Origin: Flavobacteriales bacterium ALC-1
Lineage (GTDB): Bacteria > Bacteroidota > Bacteroidia > Flavobacteriales > Flavobacteriaceae
NCBI GenBank assembly: GCA_000171875.1
Contig: ABHI01000001.1
Coordinates: 507,001-571,000 of the forward strand
DNA length: 64,000 bases
Direction of reading: 5' to 3'
The notes under the pieces were generated by a model, which was not told the origin of the DNA, searched no databases, and saw only the letters and a list, made by a program, of their open reading frames with translations. A program made the translations under genes and the position numbers. Below are positions 1-8,471 of this stretch, piece by piece (the first letter of the stretch is position 1; each line of letters opens with the position of its first letter).

Positions 1-1020
1 TAATCCCCAAGCTCTTGTGCAAGCTAATGCTTGTGCTGCAAATGCTTCGTTAAGCTCTATCACATCCATATCGTCCATTGTTAATCCTGCTTTTTCTAAA
101 GCTTTATTCGAAGCTTGCACAGGACCAATTCCCATTATTCTTGGCTCTACACCAACCACAGCAGAACTTACTATTCTTGCTAATGGCTTTAGATTGTATT
201 TTTTTACTGCATCTTCTGATGCTATAATTGTCGCAGCTGCACCATCGTTTAATCCTGATGAATTTCCTGCAGTAACACTTCCACTTTCTTTTTTAAATGC
301 ACCTCTTAATTTCCCTAAAACTTCTAATGAGGTATTAGGTTTTACAAACTCATCTTTTGAAAACTGAATGGGATCTTTTTTACGTTGCGGAATTTCTACT
401 GTTACAATTTCTCTTGCCAAACGACCATTGTCTTGTGCTTTCGATGCTTTCATCTGACTCCAATACGCAAACTTATCTTGGTCTTCTCGAGAGATGTTAT
501 ATTTTTCTACTAGATTTTCAGCTGTAACTCCCATGCCATCTGTACCATATAACTTGTGCATTTTAGGGTTCACAAAACGCCATCCAAAAGTAGAATCGTA
601 CATTTTAGAATCGCCTCCAAATGCTGATGATGGCTTTGCCATCACGTAAGGTCCTCTTGTCATGTTCTCTACTCCACCAGAAATAAACACATCACCATCA
701 CCTGCTTTTATTGCTCTGTTTGCATGGATAATTGCTGATAAACCAGAACTACACAAACGGTTAACTGTTTCTCCAGGAACCGTAAATGGTAATCCCGCTA
801 ATAGTGATGACATACGTGCAATATTACGATTATCTTCTCCTGCTTGATTAGCACAGCCCATTATCACATCGTCATACGCTTCTTTTGGAATATTAGGATT
901 TCGTTTTACAACTTCTGCAATCACTAAAGCTCCTAAATCATCTGTACGAACAGCAGATAAAGTACCTTTGTAATTTCCTATTGGTGTACGAACACCATCT
1001 ATTATATATACTTCTTTCAT
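1..1020 (-). CDS. paaJ: acetyl-CoA acyltransferase / 3-oxoadipyl-CoA thiolase (partial, runs off left edge)
   Basis: Open frame of 340 codons from an ATG at 1020 to the window edge without a stop. The N-terminus reads MKEVYIIDGVRTPIGNYKGT, typical of thiolases, and the nucleophile Cys is C90 in NRLCSSGLSAI; a NEAFA motif lies near the edge. Thiolases of this type cleave 3-oxoadipyl-CoA to succinyl-CoA and acetyl-CoA, the last step of the phenylacetyl-CoA pathway. The ATG overlaps the paaI stop by four bases (ATGA on the minus strand), so the two are translationally coupled. A general acetyl-CoA acetyltransferase is the alternative reading, but the operon position favours PaaJ/PcaF. The C-terminal Cys motif lies outside the window. 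Confidence 0.9.
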   Translation of the reverse strand, partial: MKEVYIIDGVRTPIGNYKGTLSAVRTDDLGALVIAEVVKRNPNIPKEAYDDVIMGCANQAGEDNRNIARMSSLLAGLPFTVPGETVNRLCSSGLSAIIHANRAIKAGDGDVFISGGVENMTRGPYVMAKPSSAFGGDSKMYDSTFGWRFVNPKMHKLYGTDGMGVTAENLVEKYNISREDQDKFAYWSQMKASKAQDNGRLAREIVTVEIPQRKKDPIQFSKDEFVKPNTSLEVLGKLRGAFKKESGSVTAGNSSGLNDGAAATIIASEDAVKKYNLKPLARIVSSAVVGVEPRIMGIGPVQASNKALEKAGLTMDDMDVIELNEAFAAQALACTRAWGL

Positions 1021-1424
1021 TCTTCCCAATCTTTTTGAGTTCTATACACAACACCTTTAAACAGTGCTACTAGTTCATCACCACGTTTTACTTCGACGAT
1101 GTTAAACCCTAATTTATTATTTACTTTTTCAATAATTGATTCCGCTACCAAATAATCACCTTCTTCCAAAGCTTCAATATGGTTAATACTGGTTTCAATG
1201 GAAACCGCATATTTACCATGAGTGTTTGCTGTAAAACCAAATGCTGTATCTGCTAATGAATAACTAATTCCGCCATGTGCTTTACTCATACTATTAAGCA
1301 TCTCTTTTCTGATAGTCATGGCTACTTTACATCTCCCTATTTCACATTCAAGAATTTCAATACCTAACCATTGACTATAGGCATCTTGACTTAACATCTT
1401 ATATGGAATTGCTTCTCCTTTCAA
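1017..1424 (-). CDS. paaI: hydroxyphenylacetyl-CoA thioesterase PaaI
   Basis: Hot-dog-fold thioesterase of 135 residues, the usual length. The motif HGGISYSLADTAFG carries the expected catalytic Asp at D59. In the paa pathway this enzyme rescues CoA from dead-end hydroxyphenylacetyl-CoA and similar products. The only start giving the usual N-terminus before SQWLGIE is a TTG at 1424, directly after the paaH stop codon; an ATG at 1397 (M10) would trim nine residues and is possible. It overlaps paaJ by four bases. Confidence 0.88.
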   Translation of the reverse strand: MKGEAIPYKMLSQDAYSQWLGIEILECEIGRCKVAMTIRKEMLNSMSKAHGGISYSLADTAFGFTANTHGKYAVSIETSINHIEALEEGDYLVAESIIEKVNNKLGFNIVEVKRGDELVALFKGVVYRTQKDWEE

Positions 1425-2579
1425 TTAAAAGAATGTTTTATGTTCTCTATTCATTTTGCGTAATAATGGACTACAACGATATCTATCCTCATGGTATTCG
1501 TCATACAATCTATCTAAAGCCGTTACACATTTATCAATACCTATTTCATCTGCCCATGCCAATAAACCTTTTGGATAATTAACACCTTTAGTCATCGCAT
1601 TATCAATATCTTCTGCTGAAGCAATATTTAAAAATAGCGCATCTGCGGCTTCATTGATTAACATTACGATGACACGATTGAATATCTTTTCAGCTAATGC
1701 TTTATCTTCTATTGGAGCAGGTTTGGTTGCACCTTCAGTATAGTCATAATAGCCTTTTCCAGATTTTCTACCTAAATAGCCTGCTTCTGAAAAACGCTTT
1801 TGGGTAAATGCTGGCTTGTATCTTGGATCGAAATAAAATGCTGTAAACACTGTTTCCGTTACTGTATAGTTAACATCGTTTCCGATAAAGTCCATCAATT
1901 CAAAAGGTCCCATTCTGAATCCACCAATAGTTTTTAAACTCCAATCGATAGTAGTAAAATCTGCAATACCTTCTTCATATATTCGTAAGGCTTCCCCATA
2001 AAATGGTCTCGCTACTCTATTCACAATAAATCCTGGTGTATCCTTAGCAACTGCCACTACCTTTTTCCAATCAGAAATCGTATTAATTGATTTTTGAAGC
2101 ACAACTTCAGAAGTTTGAATTGCAGGAATTACCTCAACCAATTTCATTAAAGGTGCTGGGTTAAAAAAATGAATTCCAACACAGCGTTCTGGTTTTTGTA
2201 ATGATGCAGCAATTGATGCTATAGACAAACTAGACGTATTTGAAGCTATAATACAATCGTCTGCCACATAACTTTCTAATTCTGAAAACACCTTTTTCTT
2301 AATATCTAGATTTTCGACAATAGCTTCAATCGTTAAGTTTGAATCTGATAAATCCTTTAAATTACCTACATAACTAATATTTGATTGAATTCTATTTTTC
2401 TCGTCTGCATCAATGCGCCCTTTTTCAATTAAACGATTCAATATTTTTTCTAAGGTAGCTTTAGCTTTATCTAAAGCAGCTTGATTAGTATCGTATAATT
2501 TTACTTGACAACCAGCTGTAGCTGCAACTTGTGCAATACCACTTCCCATGGTTCCAGAACCTATAATTCCTACATTCAT
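1425..2579 (-). CDS. paaH: 3-hydroxyacyl-CoA dehydrogenase (3-hydroxyadipyl-CoA dehydrogenase) PaaH
   Basis: 384 residues. An N-terminal Rossmann domain starts at residue 4 with the NAD loop GIIGSGTMGSGIAQ. The SNTSSLSI and GIHFFNPAPLMKLVEVI segments are typical of 3-hydroxyacyl-CoA dehydrogenases, with the catalytic His in GIHFFNP. The C-terminal helical dimerisation half contains GFIVNRVARPFYGEA. It oxidises 3-hydroxyadipyl-CoA to 3-oxoadipyl-CoA. Nine bases separate it from the upstream PLP enzyme, and it abuts paaI without a gap. Confidence 0.92.
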   Translation of the reverse strand: MNVGIIGSGTMGSGIAQVAATAGCQVKLYDTNQAALDKAKATLEKILNRLIEKGRIDADEKNRIQSNISYVGNLKDLSDSNLTIEAIVENLDIKKKVFSELESYVADDCIIASNTSSLSIASIAASLQKPERCVGIHFFNPAPLMKLVEVIPAIQTSEVVLQKSINTISDWKKVVAVAKDTPGFIVNRVARPFYGEALRIYEEGIADFTTIDWSLKTIGGFRMGPFELMDFIGNDVNYTVTETVFTAFYFDPRYKPAFTQKRFSEAGYLGRKSGKGYYDYTEGATKPAPIEDKALAEKIFNRVIVMLINEAADALFLNIASAEDIDNAMTKGVNYPKGLLAWADEIGIDKCVTALDRLYDEYHEDRYRCSPLLRKMNREHKTFF

Positions 2580-2588
2580 AGTTTTATA

Positions 2589-3524
2589 TTAAAATGGTAG
2601 ATTTTTGACATCTACATTTCCGCCAGACAAAATAATGCCGACGTTCTTATTTTTAAATTCCTCTTTATTCTTCAACACCGCTGCAAAAGGCACAGCACAT
2701 GAAGGCTCAATAATAATCTTCATTCGCTCCCAAATGAGTTGCATGGCATTTACAATTTCAGCTTCTTCAACACGTATAATTTTATCGACGTACTTTTGAA
2801 TAATCGGAAAATTGCGGTCTCCTAAATGTGTTCTTAAACCATCTGCAACGGTATGAAAACTGTCATTGGTTTCTATTTGTCCAGAGATTAAAGAGCGATA
2901 CGCATCATCTGCTTCCATTGGTTCACCACCTATGACTTTACAGTTATTTGAAAAATAATGTGCTGCTAAGGCTGTTCCTGCAATAAGTCCTCCGCCACCA
3001 ACTGGTGTTAAAATTACATCTAAATTTGGACATTCCTCTAACAATTCCATCGCAGCAGTACTGTTTCCATAAATGACTTCATCTTGATTAGAAGGATGCA
3101 AAAAAGACGCCCCCTTTTCTTCTTTTATTTTATTCGCTGTTGCTTCTCTAGCTTGTGGTGTAGATTCGCACTCTATAATTTCACCGGCATAGGTTTTTAC
3201 ACCATTCTTTTTAACTTGAGGTGCATTTTCTGGCATTACGATATATGCCTTAACATCTAATTTTTGAGCTGCTAATGATACGGCTTGGGCAAAATTACCT
3301 GAAGAATGAGTTACGACTCCTTGTTGTCTTTCTTCTTCAGAAAGCGATAGAATTGCATTGGCTGCACCGCGCATTTTAAACGCTCCCATTTTTTGAAAGT
3401 TCTCACATTTAAACACAATATCCGTTCCAACCATTACATTAATTAAGCTAGAACTTAATACTGGTGTCTTGTGAATAAATGGTTTTATTCTATTATGAAC
3501 TTCTATGAGGGTTTCTTTAGTCAA
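2589..3524 (-). CDS. PLP-dependent threonine/serine dehydratase-like enzyme (fold type II)
   Basis: 311 residues. The PLP lysine is K50 in GAFKMRGA, followed by HSSGNFAQAV (asparagine loop that contacts the cofactor ring) and the phosphate-binding glycine loop GGGGLIAG. The length and lack of a C-terminal ACT domain match catabolic threonine dehydratase, serine racemase or threo-3-hydroxyaspartate ammonia-lyase, not biosynthetic IlvA. It sits between paaG and paaH, joined tightly to both (nine bases to paaH; one codon boundary to paaG), so it is cotranscribed with the phenylacetate genes. No step of the known pathway needs such an enzyme; its substrate cannot be told from the sequence. Confidence 0.85.
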   Translation of the reverse strand: MTKETLIEVHNRIKPFIHKTPVLSSSLINVMVGTDIVFKCENFQKMGAFKMRGAANAILSLSEEERQQGVVTHSSGNFAQAVSLAAQKLDVKAYIVMPENAPQVKKNGVKTYAGEIIECESTPQAREATANKIKEEKGASFLHPSNQDEVIYGNSTAAMELLEECPNLDVILTPVGGGGLIAGTALAAHYFSNNCKVIGGEPMEADDAYRSLISGQIETNDSFHTVADGLRTHLGDRNFPIIQKYVDKIIRVEEAEIVNAMQLIWERMKIIIEPSCAVPFAAVLKNKEEFKNKNVGIILSGGNVDVKNLPF

Positions 3525-4304
3525 TTAATTACCTTTAAAATTTGGTTTACGTTTTTCTATAAATGCCGCAACACCTTCTGCATAATCATTACTACTCGCC
3601 GCTTCAATTTGTAATTTTGACTCTAAAGCTAATTGATCTTCTAAGGAATTCGTCATGGATTTATTAAACAATTCCTTAATAAGACCCAATGCTTTTGTTG
3701 GCATGTATGCCAATTTAATTGCTAGTTTAGAAATCGTTTCTTCAAATTCTTCCAATGAGACAGATTTGTATATCATTCCCATTTTTTCCGCTTCTTCCGC
3801 TGAAATTTTATCACCTAGCATTGCTAAAGCCTGTGCTTTTTGAAAACCAATTAGTCGTGGTAAAAAGAATGTACCTGCACTATCTGGTACTAAACCTATT
3901 AAACTAAATGCTTGTATAAAACTTACCTTTTCATGAGCCACAACAATATCACATGCTAATGCAATATTAGCGCCTGCTCCAGCAGCGACTCCATTTACAG
4001 CTCCAATGATTGGTTTCTTTATAGAACGTAATTTTGTAATGATAGGGTTGTAGTGTTCTTCTAATATTTTTTTAAACCCAGGATTTAATTCTGGATCTGT
4101 AACTTCTTTTAAATCTTGACCAGCGCAGAATGCTTTTCCATTTCCGGTTAGTACAATTGCTCTAACATTTGCATTAGCTTCACAATCATCTAAAATACTT
4201 TGAAGACTTAAAGCCATTTCGCGATTGAAACTATTAAATACTTCTGGTCTATTTAGCGTTATGTACGCTACTTTATTTTCTATTCTTAGTTCTATTGAAC
4301 TCAT
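3525..4304 (-). CDS. paaG: enoyl-CoA hydratase/isomerase, ring-epoxide isomerase PaaG
   Basis: Crotonase-fold protein of 259 residues. The oxyanion-hole segments are AFCAGQDLKE and GAVNGVAAGAGANIALACD. The block SFIQAFSLIGLVPDSAGTFF, with its Asp in VPDSAG, resembles PaaG, which converts the phenylacetyl-CoA 1,2-epoxide to the seven-membered oxepin-CoA. The separate hydratase PaaF is not in this window. The downstream dehydratase gene follows directly. PaaG rather than PaaF is chosen from the VPDS block; a hydratase role cannot be fully excluded. Confidence 0.82.
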   Translation of the reverse strand: MSSIELRIENKVAYITLNRPEVFNSFNREMALSLQSILDDCEANANVRAIVLTGNGKAFCAGQDLKEVTDPELNPGFKKILEEHYNPIITKLRSIKKPIIGAVNGVAAGAGANIALACDIVVAHEKVSFIQAFSLIGLVPDSAGTFFLPRLIGFQKAQALAMLGDKISAEEAEKMGMIYKSVSLEEFEETISKLAIKLAYMPTKALGLIKELFNKSMTNSLEDQLALESKLQIEAASSNDYAEGVAAFIEKRKPNFKGN

Positions 4305-4343
4305 CTCTTATTATCTATTTTAAGATTTCCACTTTCGCGGGAT

Positions 4344-4724
4344 CTAAAGTTTAAAATTTGGATTGTAAATTATTCCAATGATATTATTCCACGGATCGTA
4401 TAGGCTTGCAACCAAAATATCATCACCTACATCATTTGGTTCTTCGTGTTTTGTTCCCCCTAAATTTATTAAATGTTCGTATGCTTCATTAATATCGTTA
4501 ACTCCCCAATATGAAAATACATTTTCAGTTTTTGAGTTAATATCCCTTTCTTCAGACTGTAATCCTAATTCGTATCCACCAATATTAAAACCTATATAGA
4601 ATGGTTCATTAAAATAGGGCTTGGTATTAAATGCTTTTGTATACCATTCTGTAGCTTCAACAATATCACTCACCATATAAATGGTCGTTCGTAACCCTAA
4701 CATTAAAGATTTTTTGTCGCTCAT
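4344..4724 (-). CDS. VOC-family (glyoxalase/bleomycin-resistance fold) protein
   Basis: 126 residues with the paired beta-alpha-beta-beta-beta layout of the vicinal oxygen chelate family: LRTTIYMVSDIVEATEWYTKAF at the front and ASLYDPWNNIIGIIYNP at the end. It lies within the paa operon, 22 bases after paaD and 39 bases before paaG. The family holds dioxygenases, isomerases and binding proteins, and the metal ligands are not clear enough to name a reaction. A role in the phenylacetate pathway is suggested only by position. Confidence 0.8.
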   Translation of the reverse strand: MSDKKSLMLGLRTTIYMVSDIVEATEWYTKAFNTKPYFNEPFYIGFNIGGYELGLQSEERDINSKTENVFSYWGVNDINEAYEHLINLGGTKHEEPNDVGDDILVASLYDPWNNIIGIIYNPNFKL

Positions 4725-4746
4725 ACCTTTAGGACCTAAATTCTTT

Positions 4747-5247
4747 TTATTTCAAACATTTAAAATAGTCAAATGGTTCTTGACAATCATCACATTGAAA
4801 TTGTGCTTTACATGCCGTTGAACCAAACTGACTTACTAATCTCGTGTTTTGTGAACCACATTTAGTACACTTCACAATTCGCTTACCATTTAATAACACA
4901 TCTTTATCTGCTTCTGCATCTAAAGGTGCTGCAATTCCATAATCTTCCAAAGCTTTTCGTCCTCTTGGTGTAATCCAATCAGTCGTCCAAGCTGGATGCA
5001 GAATCAAATCAATTTCAGATTTATAACCGGCATCATTAAGTGCTTTTTTTATATCGTCACCAATAACATCCATTGCTGGGCAACCACTATAGGTTGGTGT
5101 AATTTCAACTTTTACAATATCATTTACAACTGTAGCAGAACGCACTACTCCCATATCCATAATTGACAAAACCGGAATTTCTGGATCTGAAACCTTTTCT
5201 AATATTGTAATTAATTTATGATCAATATTTTGTTCTGTGCTTGTCAT
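4747..5247 (-). CDS. paaD: phenylacetyl-CoA epoxidase subunit PaaD (MIP18/DUF59 family)
   Basis: 166 residues from the ATG at 5247 (MTSTEQNIDHK); the open frame extends upstream into paaC, but that extension reads against no known PaaD. The N-terminal MIP18-like domain has DPEIPVLSIMDMGVVR and TPTYSGCPAMDVI. The C-terminus is a zinc ribbon with CTKCG and CDDCQ pairs. PaaD is thought to help assemble iron centres of the PaaABCE epoxidase. The start lies one base after the paaC stop codon, so translation is probably coupled. Confidence 0.93.
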   Translation of the reverse strand: MTSTEQNIDHKLITILEKVSDPEIPVLSIMDMGVVRSATVVNDIVKVEITPTYSGCPAMDVIGDDIKKALNDAGYKSEIDLILHPAWTTDWITPRGRKALEDYGIAAPLDAEADKDVLLNGKRIVKCTKCGSQNTRLVSQFGSTACKAQFQCDDCQEPFDYFKCLK

Positions 5248-5248
5248 A

Positions 5249-6004
5249 TTACCACTCCATATTCGGATACGTACGTTGCATATATTGTAAATCACTTAGT
5301 AAGTAACCTAAATGCTCTGTATGAATACCTTCTTTACCTCCCTTTTGAAACCATTTCGATTCTGGAACGTGTAATGTTGCTTCTTTTAAAAGCTCACCTA
5401 CTCTTAGATAATAGTCTTCTTTAAGTTTAGTAACATCTACTCCTATTCCTTTAGCTACCATTGCAACATCCGCTTCAGTTTGGTGAAATAATTCATCCGT
5501 ATAGGTCCACAATGCATCAATAGCTTCTTGCATTTTAGCTTTACTTTCTTCGGTTCCGTCACCTAATCGTTTTACCCAATCAGAAGAAAAGCGCACATGA
5601 TAACTTACCTCTTTAATACATTTATTAGCTATTGCTGATAGTGTTAAATCATTACTTTTTTGCAACTCCGCTAAAAAAATTAAATGATAAACATCAAATA
5701 AAAATTGTCTTCCTATGGTAAAGGCGAAATTTGTATTAGGCTGTTCAACTAAAAGCACATTTTTGTAATCGCGTTCTTTACGTAGCATGGCAATATCATC
5801 TTCTGTTCTTCCGTCTCCTACAATCTTTCCTGCATATTGAAAATAGCTACGTACTTGCCCAAATAAATCTAAAGATATATTAGTACAAGCAATATCTGTT
5901 TCTAAACTTGGACCATGACCACATAATTCACCCATTCTTTGACCAAGAATGAGACTGTTGTCTGCAATTCCGAGTAAGTAGTTATATAAATTTTCGTTTT
6001 TCAT
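5249..6004 (-). CDS. paaC: phenylacetyl-CoA epoxidase structural subunit PaaC
   Basis: 251 residues, the normal size of PaaC, an inactive ferritin-like paralogue of PaaA that forms the PaaAC heterodimer core. Recognisable blocks are YLLGIADNSLILGQRMGELCG at the N-terminus, CIKEVSYHVRFSSDWVKRLGDG in the middle and HTEHLGYLLSDLQYMQRTYP at the end. The start codon overlaps the last base of paaB. Confidence 0.94.
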   Translation of the reverse strand: MKNENLYNYLLGIADNSLILGQRMGELCGHGPSLETDIACTNISLDLFGQVRSYFQYAGKIVGDGRTEDDIAMLRKERDYKNVLLVEQPNTNFAFTIGRQFLFDVYHLIFLAELQKSNDLTLSAIANKCIKEVSYHVRFSSDWVKRLGDGTEESKAKMQEAIDALWTYTDELFHQTEADVAMVAKGIGVDVTKLKEDYYLRVGELLKEATLHVPESKWFQKGGKEGIHTEHLGYLLSDLQYMQRTYPNMEW

Positions 6005-6291
6005 TACATGTGTTTTACTTCGTCTGGTAAATCATAGAAAGTAGGATGGCGATATACCTTGTCTTGAGCAGGCTCGAACAACTCTCCATTATTTTCAGGA
6101 TTTGACGCTGTAATATGTTTAGACTCTACTACCCAAATACTAACACCTTCATTTCTTCTTGTGTATACATCGCGTGCATTTTCTAATGCCATATCAGAAT
6201 CTGCAGCGTGTAAACTACCACAATGCCTGTGTTCTAATCCATTTTTACTTCTAACGAATATTTCCCATAGGGGCCAATTTTTTGTTCCCAT
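6004..6291 (-). CDS. paaB: phenylacetyl-CoA epoxidase subunit PaaB
   Basis: 95 residues, typical of PaaB. The conserved opening WPLWEIFVRSKNGLEHRHCG and the stretch ALENARDVYTRRNEGVSIWVV identify the family. PaaB bridges PaaAC dimers in the epoxidase. It lies between paaA (18 bases upstream) and paaC (one-base overlap). Confidence 0.95.
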   Translation of the reverse strand: MGTKNWPLWEIFVRSKNGLEHRHCGSLHAADSDMALENARDVYTRRNEGVSIWVVESKHITASNPENNGELFEPAQDKVYRHPTFYDLPDEVKHM

Positions 6292-6309
6292 AATATATTT
6301 TTAAACTGC

Positions 6310-7257
6310 TTATTTTTCTTTTCGCTCTTGTTTCTTTTCGGCATGCGCCATAGCTGCGTCTCTTACCCACTCACCACGTTCCCATGCACCTACTCTTGCT
6401 TTCATTCGTTCTTTATTCATTGGTCCATGACCTTTAACGACTTGCCAAAACTCATCCCAATCAATATCTCCAAAATCGTAACTCCCTTTTTCTTCATTCC
6501 ATTTTAAATCTGGATCTGGAATTGTTAATCCAATTAATTCAGCCTGAGGAACAGTTTGATCTATAAATTGCTGACGTAAATCGTCATTAGATTTACGCTT
6601 TAGTTTCCATTTCATAGATTGTGCTGTATGCACAGAAACATCATCTGTAGGCCCTAACATCATTAAGCTTGGCCACCACCAACGGTTCAATGCATCTTGA
6701 GCCATGTCTTTTTGTTCTGGTGTACCATTTGCCAATTTAATCATGATTTCATAACCTTGACGCTGATGAAAACTCTCTTCTTTACACACACGAATCATAG
6801 CACGCGCATAAGGTCCATAAGATGTATTACATAAAGGAACTTGGTTTATTATTGCAGCACCATCAACTAACCATCCAATCGCTCCCATATCTGCCCAAGT
6901 AACTGTTGGGTAATTAAATATTGAAGAGTATTTAGCTTTTCCAGTGTGCAATTGCTCATACATTTCATCACGCGAAATACCTAATGTTTCTGTAGCAGAA
7001 TACAAGTATAATCCATGACCTGCTTCATCCTGTACTTTAGCCAACAAGGCTACTTTACGCCTTAAAGATGGTGCTCTTGTAATCCAGTTTCCTTCTGGAA
7101 GCATACCAACTATTTCTGAATGTGCATGCTGAGACATTTGCCTAATATGTGTCTTACGATACTTCTCTGGCATCCAGTCTTTAGGTTCAATTTTTTCATC
7201 ACGTGCTATACGTGCTTCAAATTGCTCTTCTAAATTCTTTATTTGTTCTTCACTCAT
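6310..7257 (-). CDS. paaA: phenylacetyl-CoA epoxidase catalytic subunit PaaA
   Basis: 315 residues, the catalytic diiron subunit that forms the ring 1,2-epoxide of phenylacetyl-CoA. Ferritin-like iron-binding helices are visible: [15 protein letters not shown] and [16 protein letters not shown] in the first half, [15 protein letters not shown] in the second. The C-terminal block [19 protein letters not shown] is strongly conserved in PaaA. It follows paaE after a 72-base gap in which I see no strong terminator, so both are taken as one transcript. Confidence 0.96.
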   Translation of the reverse strand: MSEEQIKNLEEQFEARIARDEKIEPKDWMPEKYRKTHIRQMSQHAHSEIVGMLPEGNWITRAPSLRRKVALLAKVQDEAGHGLYLYSATETLGISRDEMYEQLHTGKAKYSSIFNYPTVTWADMGAIGWLVDGAAIINQVPLCNTSYGPYARAMIRVCKEESFHQRQGYEIMIKLANGTPEQKDMAQDALNRWWWPSLMMLGPTDDVSVHTAQSMKWKLKRKSNDDLRQQFIDQTVPQAELIGLTIPDPDLKWNEEKGSYDFGDIDWDEFWQVVKGHGPMNKERMKARVGAWERGEWVRDAAMAHAEKKQERKEK

Positions 7258-7329
7258 TTCTTTTAGCTTTTGGCTATTAGCTCCTCGCTTTTAGCTAGTG
7301 AAACTTACTTTTCTTTTTCAAGATATTTT

Positions 7330-8403
7330 CTAGACATCAAAATCTACTACCACTTTATCTGATGTTGGTACCGCTTGGCAACTTAATACTAAGTTCTGCG
7401 AGACTTCCTTATCATCTAAAGCATAATTTATTTTCATTTCTACTGATCCATCAATAACTTCACATTTACATGTGCTACATACTCCGCCTTTACAAGCAAA
7501 TGGTAAATCTGCACCAGCGCCTAATGCCGCATCTAGAATATTGTCATACTCTTTAGTCATAGTAAATAAGAATTCTTTTCCGCCATCTACAATAGTTACT
7601 TCTGTGCCTTCAACATTTTGCTGAGCTAAACGCTCAGCACGTTTAATATCTTCTTCTGATAACCCAGTTACAAATAGCTCATAATGTACTAGTTCTTTTG
7701 GCAAGCCAGTATCAATTAGATATTGACTTACGTAATTCACCATTTTTTCTGGTCCGCAAAGAAACACTTCACTTGTATCTGGAATATCTATAAAAGTCTT
7801 TGTTAGAACATTCATTTTCTCATCATCAAATCGTCCATTAAACAATTCAATATCGCGACGCTCTTTGGTTAAAAAATAATAGATTTCTAACCTTCCAAAA
7901 TAGGTATTCCTAAGCTGTTCCAACTCTTCTTTAAAGATAATAGATTTAGCTGTTTTATTAACATAAAAAAGCTTGCATGTTGAATTTGGTTCAGACGACA
8001 AATGTGCCTTTATCATTGAAAGCACTGGAGTAATACCACTACCAGCTGCAAAGAACAAGTAATTTTTAGCCTTGTCTGGGCTCACCTCAACACCAAATGT
8101 CCCGCTTGGTGCCATTACTTCAATGTGATCCCCTGCTTTAAGTTCTTCATTAATGTATGTTGAGAACTTACCTTCAGGTATTTGCTTTACCGCAACTTGC
8201 CATTTACCATCATTTGGACTAGAACATAAAGAATATGACCTACGCACATCTTCACCATTAATATCAGCTTTTAAAGTTAAATGCTGACCTTGTCTAAATC
8301 TAAATACCTCTTGTAAGTCCGTAGGAATTTCAAAAGTCACAACAGATGTATCTTCCGTTTCTTTATAAATATCCGCAATCTTTAGGTTATAAAATTCTGC
8401 CAT
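7330..8403 (-). CDS. paaE: phenylacetyl-CoA epoxidase reductase PaaE
   Basis: 357 residues with three domains. An FAD-binding reductase domain has RRSYSLCSSP (FAD motif). An NAD(P)H-binding domain begins at FFAAGSGITPVLSM and ends with FLCGPEKMV. A C-terminal plant-type 2Fe-2S ferredoxin domain has cluster cysteines C304, C309, C312 and C342 (CKGGVCSTC, then LSCQA). It passes electrons from NADPH to the PaaA diiron centre. Here paaE is first in the operon, unlike the paaABCDE order in E. coli. A palindromic operator lies 19 bases upstream of the ATG. Confidence 0.95.
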   Translation of the reverse strand: MAEFYNLKIADIYKETEDTSVVTFEIPTDLQEVFRFRQGQHLTLKADINGEDVRRSYSLCSSPNDGKWQVAVKQIPEGKFSTYINEELKAGDHIEVMAPSGTFGVEVSPDKAKNYLFFAAGSGITPVLSMIKAHLSSEPNSTCKLFYVNKTAKSIIFKEELEQLRNTYFGRLEIYYFLTKERRDIELFNGRFDDEKMNVLTKTFIDIPDTSEVFLCGPEKMVNYVSQYLIDTGLPKELVHYELFVTGLSEEDIKRAERLAQQNVEGTEVTIVDGGKEFLFTMTKEYDNILDAALGAGADLPFACKGGVCSTCKCEVIDGSVEMKINYALDDKEVSQNLVLSCQAVPTSDKVVVDFDV

Positions 8404-8421
8404 GTATACTACTTAAACATT

Positions 8422-8441
8422 AAACTAACACTTGTTAGTTT
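8422..8441. promoter_or_regulatory. palindromic operator for the TetR-family regulator
   Basis: Perfect inverted repeat AAACTAACA-ct-TGTTAGTTT (two 9-base arms, 2-base centre) in the 68-base gap between the tetR stop codon and the paaE start. It lies just downstream of the likely -7 box, so bound protein would sit on the transcription start. Size and symmetry suit a TetR-family dimer site. Assignment to the adjacent regulator is inferred from position. Confidence 0.75.
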
Positions 8442-8447
8442 GTTTGA

Positions 8448-8455
8448 CAAAGTTA
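8448..8455 (-). promoter_or_regulatory. paaE operon promoter, -7 box
   Basis: On the minus strand the sequence reads TAACTTTG, an exact match to the Bacteroidota -7 consensus TAnnTTTG. It lies about 45 bases upstream of the paaE ATG and next to the operator. A good -33 TTTG element is not obvious upstream. Confidence 0.6.
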
Positions 8456-8471
8456 TAAAATATAATCTAAA

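Noticed and set aside
5248..5295. N-terminal extension of PaaD into paaC
   Set aside because: It overlaps paaC by 47 bases and adds residues unlike PaaD; the ATG at 5247, one base after the paaC stop, is the natural start.
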